Origin: Baffinella frigidus
Lineage: Eukaryota > Cryptophyceae > Cryptomonadales > Baffinellaceae
Reading direction: 5' to 3'
Assembly: GCA_026770585.1 (NCBI GenBank)
Contig: MU646476.1
Location: 114,582 to 124,614, forward strand
DNA length: 10,033 bases
Shown here: one piece after another, positions 6,059 through 10,033 of the stretch
How positions within the stretch are numbered: the stretch's first letter is position 1
Layout: the number at the start of each line of letters is the position of its first letter
Translations under genes and position numbers: made by a program
Notes under the pieces: model-generated
Databases searched by the model: none
Told to the model about the DNA's origin: nothing
What the model saw: the letters and a program-made list of their open reading frames with translations, nothing else

Positions 6059-6168
6059 CCTTCCGCCCGCTTGCTCCTCTTCCGCAGCGCGCCCCCTCAG
6101 CCGCCCCGGCTGAAATCAACTTTTGAAAAAGTTGACTTTTGAGGAATCGGGCTTGGTTCGTCGCAACG
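6059..6168. promoter_or_regulatory. Divergent promoter gap
   Basis: Only 110 bp separate the kelch start (minus) from the coiled-coil start (plus), so the promoters overlap if both starts are right. The gap is pyrimidine-rich near the kelch side. It contains a palindrome TCAACTTTTGAAAAAGTTGA at 6116-6135. No TATA box is evident. Shared regulation is inference. Confidence 0.45.
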
Positions 6169-6444
6169 ATGTCCGAGGCCCGCGCGGAGTACGCCGCGCT
6201 CCTCGAGGCCAAGTCGCACTGGCAGCGCGACGCGAAGGCCGTCCTCGCGGTCGCCGCAGCAGCCAAAGACGCAAAGATGGCTCCATCCCCACCGAAAAGA
6301 GGAGGTCCAGTGGGAAAAGAGGAGGTCCAGCGCCAGGGGGAGGGGATGGCGAGTGAGGAGATGCAGGAGATGGGGTGGAAGATCCAGCGGCAGACAGCGG
6401 ATGTCGCAGCGGCGCAGCTCAGCCTGGCGGAGGCCGAGGGGAAG
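6169..6444 (+). CDS. Coiled-coil protein, exon 1
   Basis: 92 codons from MSEARAEYAALLEAKSHWQR. Residues 1-35 are Ala/Glu/Lys-rich and helical in character. Residues 36-60 are a Pro/Gly/Lys linker. Residues 62-92 (SEEMQEMGWKIQRQT onward) again look helical with heptad-like spacing. The donor AAG|GTGCGT at 6445 closes the exon in phase 0; reading past it stops ten codons later. Two 20-bp direct copies of AAAAGAGGAGGTCCAG context (from 6295 and 6315) lie in the linker. The length is not a multiple of three, so this duplication set the present frame. No known family is recognised. The start is the first ATG of this frame with a coding look; an ATG in another frame at 6123 gives a basic, improbable peptide. 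Confidence 0.6.
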
Positions 6445-6597
6445 GTGCGTCGTGGTTTGGGGAGGGATTTCCTGTGAGCCAGAGCCATTTATTTCTTCGC
6501 TGACGGGGGTTGCGGTAGGGGAGATCCGGGCCCTGAGAGACGCCACGCGGTGTCGAGTGCGTGCCCACGCTTGGCATGCACTACTAATTCCTCCTCT

Positions 6598-6785
6598 CTC
6601 GGGTTGACAGACTATTCTCAAGTTGACACGCTGGGTTTGTGGTACAAATCCGTTAATTTTGGAGCGAAAAAGAGCCCGGGCTCAACCAATTCTAGCTCTG
6701 CCTCAATTCATTTAGTCTCATAATTTTCTCGGTTTTCACGCCACGATTTGACGGATTTGTACCACACACCAGGGACATCAAGAGA
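6598..6785. repeat. Inverted arms with GGTACAAATCCGT
   Basis: About 6615-6672 (CTGGGTTTGTGGTACAAATC then CGTTAATTTTGGAGCG) pairs with 6733-6785 in reverse complement. The left arm resembles 8945-9025 base by base. It overlaps the left end of the element at 6685-6979, so one element seems nested in another. Confidence 0.7.
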
Positions 6786-6979
6786 AGAGACTTTTATTGA
6801 ACTTATGACGTCGGACCGTAAACTTAAGGCGTCCAGAGAGGGCTCGAACTAAGTGCTTCTTAAAGGACCTACGATACTAAATGTACAACCGGGCCTACCT
6901 ACCTTAGCGTCGGAGGCGCTCAACTTCCTGTCTCGTCAAATGATGAGACCAATTTAACTGAGGCAGAGCTGGAATTGGT
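6685..6979. mobile_element. AGCTCTGCC-family element, 295 bp
   Basis: Terminal repeats ACCAATTCTAGCTCTGCCTC and the inverse GAGGCAGAGCTGGAATTGGT, continuing to GTCTCAT/ATGAGAC. The AGCTCTGCCT(G/C)A end is shared with 2220, 2443 and 8932. The interior has no protein. The element partly includes the inverted arm ending at 6785. Confidence 0.78.
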
Positions 6980-6996
6980 GAGATCAAATAAGACTG

Positions 6997-7122
6997 CCAC
7001 GCCAGAGCCTTGGAAGGTGTCGCCAAAAGTCAATTCCTCCTGAGGGCAGTGGTTTTCAAAAGTCAACAGCCCCATCAGACGTGTTTTTAAGACAGTCACC
7101 ACCCTCCTCCAATCTGGCGTGG
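6997..7122. mobile_element. CCAC-ended MITE family H, copy 2
   Basis: Ends CCACGCCAGA and TCTGGCGTGG, with TG duplication at 6995-6996 and 7123-7124. At 126 bp it matches copy 1 (123 bp). The interior carries AAGTCAATTCCTC, a motif also seen in unrelated elements. Confidence 0.85.
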
Positions 7123-7171
7123 TGAGACACAACGGGGAAAACACGATGTAGAATGCTGCATGCGTCGAGTC

Positions 7172-7321
7172 TTATCTCAGAAAAGGAGTTCTAAAACTCA
7201 TTTTCTGAAGTCAATTCCCCTTCAAATATGTCAACTTGTGCGTAGAGAAAAGAAGAAGTTGACATACTTGAAGGGAAATTGACTTAAGAACACGAGTTTT
7301 AGAACTCCTTTTCTGAGATAA
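7172..7321. mobile_element. Long-arm fold-back element with AGTC duplication
   Basis: The outer 28-bp arms, TTATCTCAGAAAAGGAGTTC then TAAAACTC, and the inner arms, AAGTCAATTCCCCTTCAAAT then ATGTCAACTT, pair with their inverses at the right. The loop is about 18 nt (from 7233). A 4-bp AGTC flanks it at 7168-7171 and 7322-7325. The loop lacks the NANTATTAC nonamer. Confidence 0.85.
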
Positions 7322-7341
7322 AGTCATGGCTTCGAAGTGGT

Positions 7342-7606
7342 CTTACCGAGTTCGTTTCCAAACGACGTTTTTTAATGTGGAGAACTTGGCCTGATCGGCC
7401 ACACCCTGGTGCAAATTTATCTCACACAATCTATTTATCAATTGGTTTTAGAAAGCCACCCCCCCCACAAAATCGTCAACTTGATATTTTAGTAAGTAAT
7501 AGTAAACAATAAGTTGACGATTTTGTGGGTGAGTTAACTTTTGAAAGCCAATTAATAAATACATTCTGTGAGATACAAATCGACCTTTGGAAACGAACTC
7601 AGTAAG
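7342..7606 (-). mobile_element. Hairpin element G with TACTATTAC loop (minus strand)
   Basis: The ends, CTTACCGAGTTCGTTTCCAA and its inverse, run through matching arms to CACAAAATCGTCAACTT / AAGTTGACGATTTTGTG. The 28-nt loop is 7483-7510, and its minus strand holds TACTATTAC at 7496-7504. The left arm has about 47 extra bases (7368-7414). If the element begins at TTAC, GTC flanks it at both ends (to 7342 and from 7605). Its stem is unrelated to E1-E3 but the loop core is alike. Confidence 0.8.
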
Positions 7607-7614
7607 TCCATTTC

Positions 7615-7805
7615 CCACTCGAGAATGCTAGAGGGGCCTATTTACATGTGGGGTTGTAAATATTTGTACCAGGATAAGGTAAAGTAACCTCCTGACTGTG
7701 CAATTTGAGCAGAGTCACGTGACCATTCAACGCAAGTTACTACACAAATGCCCACTTTTAAAAGCACATCGGTTTTAAATAGGCCCCTCCAGCATTCTCG
7801 AGTGG
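7615..7805. mobile_element. CCAC-ended MITE family 1, copy 2
   Basis: Ends CCACTCGAGAATGCTAGAGG and the inverse CTCCAGCATTCTCGAGTGG. TC duplication at 7613-7614 and 7806-7807. Its interior is the reverse complement of copy 1, including the GGTACAAATATTTACAACCC segment. Confidence 0.92.
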
Positions 7806-7842
7806 TCGGAAGCCTGGTGGCCTCTCGTTGTCCCTGCTTGTT

Positions 7843-8021
7843 CCACACAGAATGCTAGAGGGGCCTATTTAAAACTGAGATGTAGCCTTTGTGCAGTAAC
7901 TGTCGTGAGATTGGTCTCGTCACTGGGCGAAATTAGTCCAGGCGCGAGGTTGATGTACCCTATCCTGGTACAAATGTTTACAACCCACATGTAAATAGGA
8001 CCCTCTAGCATTCTCGAGTGG
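7843..8021. mobile_element. CCAC-ended MITE family 1, copy 3
   Basis: Ends CCACACAGAATGCTAGAGG and CTCTAGCATTCTCGAGTGG. TT duplication at 7841-7842 and 8022-8023. Same orientation as copy 1; the middle is diverged. It sits 37 bp from copy 2. Confidence 0.9.
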
Positions 8022-8033
8022 TTCAACCATATC

Positions 8034-8209
8034 ATGCAAAAAGCTTTCGCCAGCGAACCCCTTATTTGGCCGCGACTCCGTAAAAATTTATAATGCAAAA
8101 CAATTTAGGGTTTGAAACGTCCTGAAATTGCTTTTAAAACTATTTTAGAGCCTGTAAGTCCCTCGCCAGCGGACCACCTAGGGGGTCCGCTGGCGAAAGC
8201 TTTTGGCAT
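8034..8209. mobile_element. Inverted-repeat element with CGCCAGCG hairpin
   Basis: Ends ATGCAAAAAGCTTTCGCCAG and the inverse CTGGCGAAAGCTTTTGGCAT. The right part holds a perfect hairpin with 13-bp arms, TCGCCAGCGGACC / GGTCCGCTGGCGA (about 8163-8196), so the same 10-mer occurs three times. No clear target duplication. Confidence 0.75.
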
Positions 8210-8262
8210 TACATAGCCTCGGTGGGAGTGCATACATCAATAGTTAATACTGAAAAAAATTA

Positions 8263-8562
8263 GTAACAGGGTCTGAAATTAGATTCGTAAAGCAGGTCTT
8301 TCTTGTACAAATCGTAAAACTCAGAGGCAACCCTCCAATTTAATTTCGGAACAAGACAGAACCTGTCACGCTATCTTAGGCTTCCGACGCGGAAGATAAG
8401 GGTGTATATGCTATTTTGGGTATCAAATGATGCTATCTTAAGGCTTTTTACCAGGACAGATTCTGGTATGTTCCGAAATGAAATTCCTTTGTAAAAGCCT
8501 CTGAGTTTCAACATTTGTAGCAGAAGGGGGTGTTTGACGAATCTAATTTGAGGCCCTGTTAC
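8263..8562. mobile_element. 300-bp long-arm element with TA flanks, repeat D in its centre
   Basis: The arms begin GTAACAGGG(T/C)CT and run about 100 bp inward on both sides through AAATTAGATTCGT, ACTCAGAGGC and TTTCGGAAC. TA flanks both ends (8261-8262, 8563-8564), as expected for Tc1/mariner-type insertion. The centre, 8361-8440, is copy 3 of repeat D. Confidence 0.8.
8361..8440 (+). repeat. Repeat D, copy 3
   Basis: Matches 3467-3552 and 5131-5217 through the CTTCCGACGCGGAAG hairpin and GGTGTATATGCTATTTT. It diverges more towards its right end (GGGTATCAAATGATGCTATC). Confidence 0.85.
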
Positions 8563-8574
8563 TATGGACATTCC

Positions 8575-8734
8575 TAGGCTAACGGCCTGAAAATGGGGTA
8601 GTTAGGCATACGGTGTTGCCTAGGACCTCCTACCGTAGGCCGAGGGATCCTAGGACCAAAAAGTCTCGGCCTACGGTAGGAGGTCCTAGGCAACGCCGTA
8701 GGCTTAACCACCCGGTTTTCAGAACGTTACCCTA
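8575..8734. mobile_element. Fold-back element with 70-bp arms
   Basis: The left arm (TAGGCTAACGG ... GTTGCCTAGGACCTCCTACC ... GGCCGAG) pairs with the right arm around a loop of about 22 nt (GGATCCTAGGACC...). TA sits at both outer edges. A half copy lies at 2991-3051, and loop-like DNA occurs at 2570-2605. Confidence 0.85.
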
Positions 8735-8737
8735 TTA

Positions 8738-8785
8738 ACATGGCGGCCGTGTCGGTATCGATCAATACCGACACGGCCGCCATGT
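8738..8785. repeat. Perfect palindrome, 21-bp arms
   Basis: ACATGGCGGCCGTGTCGGTA plus T pairs perfectly with its inverse across a 6-base centre (CGATCA). It is GC-rich between AT-rich flanks. It abuts the preceding fold-back element by 3 bp. Confidence 0.95.
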
Positions 8786-8829
8786 ATTTAAGATGTTCAT
8801 TATTTCGGCGGCCGCCTTCTATACACACC

Positions 8830-8869
8830 GCTTTTTTGATGAAGGTCTCTCTGTGATTGCAGGTGGATA
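8830..8869 (+). repeat. Duplicate of the exon 2 splice-acceptor region
   Basis: GCTTTTTTGATGAAGGTCTC then TCTGTGATTGCAGGTGGATA nearly repeats 9554-9594. Use of this acceptor (after 8862) would read ten codons and stop, so it is probably not the functional one. Confidence 0.8.
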
Positions 8870-8931
8870 ACGTGCTGGTGCCCGTTCCAGATTGACTTAG
8901 TCCAACCGCCACCCGAAAAGTTGACGGTTCC

Positions 8932-9034
8932 AGCTCTGCCTCACTCGGGTTGACCGACTTTTCTCGATTTGACATGCTGGGTTAGCGGTACAACCCCGTC
9001 AACTTTGGAGCGGGAAAGAGACTGGGACAGAGCT
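8932..9034. mobile_element. AGCTCTGCC-family short element
   Basis: Ends AGCTCTGCCTCA and TGGGACAGAGCT. The interior, GGTTGACCGACTTTTCTC to GGAGCGGGAAAGAG, resembles 6602-6672. Confidence 0.75.
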
Positions 9035-9066
9035 AGGTAAGGATGAAGGTTACATGAAGGTTCAAT

Positions 9067-9102
9067 GTCCCTACACCCTACACCGGTGCAGGGTGTAGGG
9101 AC
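9067..9102. repeat. Palindrome of head-to-head CCCTACA units
   Basis: GTCCCTACACCCTACACCGG followed by TGCAGGGTGTAGGGAC: a 36-bp palindrome with one mismatched pair. It joins two telomere-like heptamers in opposite directions around CACCGGTG. Confidence 0.9.
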
Positions 9103-9364
9103 CTGGATATCCGGGGCTGCGGTTCTTCGTAGCGTCCCGAGTGGACACCGCTCTTTTTGATAACAACAACAACAACAACAACAACAGCAACAAACGACGG
9201 GCGAAATCGACGAACTCGTCACGCAGGTGTGATGCCCGAGCCCGCCTCGAGCCGTTAGTTCGCCTGTACTCGGGCTAAGCCCCTACAGGGGTACCTCGCT
9301 CATAAGAAACGCTCCCCCCCTAAGGAAAGTTCTCTCTGTGACACTGGATATCCGGTTCTTCGTA
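9103..9364. repeat. Tandem copy of acceptor-proximal DNA, split by an AAC repeat segment
   Basis: TGGATATCCGG...TTCTTCGTAGCGTCCCGAG, then GGACACCGCTCTTTTTGAT (to 9161), recurs from 9344 and again from 9536. Between the units lie (AAC)n (about 9162-9192) and about 130 bases with a weak GCCCGAG/CTCGGGC stem (9233-9277). Nothing else is recognised. Confidence 0.7.
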
Positions 9365-9533
9365 CTACGCGGGAGAGCTACATGTGATTTTACGCCCTGC
9401 GTCCATCTGTTATTTTCCCTTGAAATCGGCAAAAGTTGCCGGAAATGCCCACAAATAATTGACTTTGACGGAAAAGTAACCTCAGGATATGGGGGAAAAT
9501 GGCCCCAAGAACGCTACTAGCCCTCCCCCGTAG
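9365..9533. mobile_element. TA-flanked MITE
   Basis: Ends CTACGCGGGAGAGCTA and the inverse TAGCCCTCCCCCGTAG, with TA at 9363-9364 and 9534-9535. The tandem copy at 9119-9136 (TTCTTCGTAGCGTCCCGAG) is the unoccupied site. It looks like a Tc1/mariner-type non-autonomous element. The 60-codon frame inside it is not credible as a gene. Confidence 0.88.
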
Positions 9534-9587
9534 TAGTGTCCCGAGTGGACACCGCTCTTTTTGATGAAGTTCTCTCTGTGATTGCAG

Positions 9588-9649
9588 GTGGATACCCTAC
9601 GGAAGGAGAACGAGCGCTTCCGAGAGATCATCAGCGAGCTTTGGGACAG
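9588..9649 (+). CDS. Coiled-coil protein, probable exon 2
   Basis: The acceptor TCTCTCTGTGATTGCAG precedes GTGGATACC. The 62-bp exon encodes VDTLRKENERFREIISELWD plus two bases, an acidic/basic helical segment of leucine-zipper character. In phase 0 it extends the end of exon 1 (SLAEAEGK) without breaking the helix. The donor would be ACAG|GTCGAT, which is weak. Without that donor the frame runs into the TC repeat, which is implausible protein. Confidence 0.5.
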
Positions 9650-9660
9650 GTCGATCTCTG

Positions 9661-9700
<40 letters not shown>

Positions 9701-9704
9701 TCTA

Positions 9705-9735
<31 letters not shown>

Positions 9736-9855
9736 GCTCTCTCTCTCTCTGCTCTCTCTCTCTCGTTCTCTCTCTCTCTCTCGTTCTCTCTCTCTCGAAC
9801 GAGAGAGAGAAAGAAAGCGAGAGAAAGCGATAGAGAGACGTTCTCTCTCTCTCAG
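9650..9855. repeat. (TC)n/(GA)n microsatellite with hairpin
   Basis: A long TC run with CTATCGCTTTCTCTC at about 9702 and its inverse GAGAGAAAGCGATAG at 9820-9834. CTCTCGTTC/GAACGAGAG pairs near the centre (about 9797). It ends in TCTCTCTCTCTCAG at 9855, so it could serve as the polypyrimidine tract of an intron. Confidence 0.88.
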
Positions 9856-10033
9856 CAGAGTACACTCCCCCAGCATAAGTCGCTCTACAGCTCTCTCTCC
9901 CCAGTCGCAACGGGTCGCCCAACAGCAACCTTCCCCCTTGTACAACAACCCTCTGCCTCACATGCATTCACCAACACATTCCTGTACAACAACCCTCTGC
10001 CTCACATGCATTCACCAACACATTCCTGTACAA
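9856..10033 (+). CDS. Possible exon 3, Ser/Pro/Gln-rich, open to window edge
   Basis: After the acceptor CTCTCAG|CAGAGT, the phase carried over from exon 2 gives an open frame to the window end (SRVHSPSISRSTALSPQSQR and on). A second frame is also open. The 44-bp tandem repeat here shifts frame between units, so the coding claim is weak. Confidence 0.25.
9939..10033 (+). repeat. 44-bp tandem repeat
   Basis: TGTACAACAACCCTCTGCCT starts units at 9939, 9983 and (cut by the window) 10027. The two full units appear identical. Confidence 0.95.

Larger units (their letters stand above)
6445..9587 (+). other. Probable 3.1-kb intron packed with inverted-repeat elements
   Basis: Bounded by a good donor (GTGCGT) and a good acceptor (TCTCTCTGTGATTGCAG). 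Exons on both sides are phase 0 at the junction and continue a helical pattern. At least eleven elements lie inside, many separated by fewer than 30 bp. 6445-6597 shows nothing recognisable. That the two exons belong to one transcript is inference. Confidence 0.45.

Noticed and set aside
5832-6621. Long minus-strand frames antisense to the kelch and coiled-coil exons
   Set aside because: High-GC shadow frames; the kelch frame has signal peptide, splice sites and motif order, these do not.
6445-9587. Helitron insertion
   Set aside because: The elements have terminal inverted repeats and target duplications; no TC start with CTRR end and 3' hairpin pair was seen.
9482-9967. Arg/Glu-rich 161-codon minus-strand frame
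   Set aside because: It is the translation of the GA microsatellite plus the TA-flanked MITE.

Overview
This window looks like nuclear DNA of a eukaryote, most likely a protist or alga. It holds telomere-type TTTAGGG/CCCTAAA heptamers, coding blocks interrupted by GT-AG introns, and very dense short inverted-repeat elements. There is no operon structure. TTTAGGG-type telomeres occur in plants and green algae, several alveolates (including chromerids and dinoflagellates) and cryptophytes. A chromerid-like or other alveolate alga is my guess, but the window alone cannot settle it.

Layout. Bases 1-5400 are gene-poor and subtelomere-like: CCCTACA and TTTAGGG arrays, degenerate heptamers, a dispersed satellite motif (TTTTTGTTGAAGGAGACTGC, eight copies), an inverted segmental duplication (970-1174 against 4488-4674), a tandem duplication (2153-2750), and many hairpin elements. 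Bases 5400-6058 (minus strand) hold the first two exons of a secreted kelch-type protein; its last visible exon runs into degenerate heptamer repeats. A 110-bp divergent promoter gap follows. From 6169 (plus strand) lies a coiled-coil protein gene: exon 1 at 6169-6444, probable exon 2 at 9588-9649, possible exon 3 from 9856 to the window edge. The 3.1-kb intron between exons 1 and 2 is packed almost end to end with non-autonomous inverted-repeat elements.

Mobile elements. Seven elements in three families share CCAC...GTGG ends and a matching 2-bp target duplication each (AA, TC, TT, TA, GT, TA, TG). Related unoccupied sites inside the window confirm two of these insertions, and also a 6-bp-duplication element and a TA-duplication element. 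No transposase is present, so all are non-autonomous.

The most unusual signal is four long-stem hairpins (3946-4106, 4184-4328, 4939-5087, 7342-7606). Each has a 27-32-nt loop carrying the nonamer NANTATTAC, the replication-origin consensus of CRESS (circular Rep-encoding single-stranded) DNA replicons. These are the only matches to that consensus I found in the window. Three share an inner stem with compensatory changes but carry unrelated, internally matched outer arms. This suggests rolling-circle or fold-back copying, though no Rep gene is visible.
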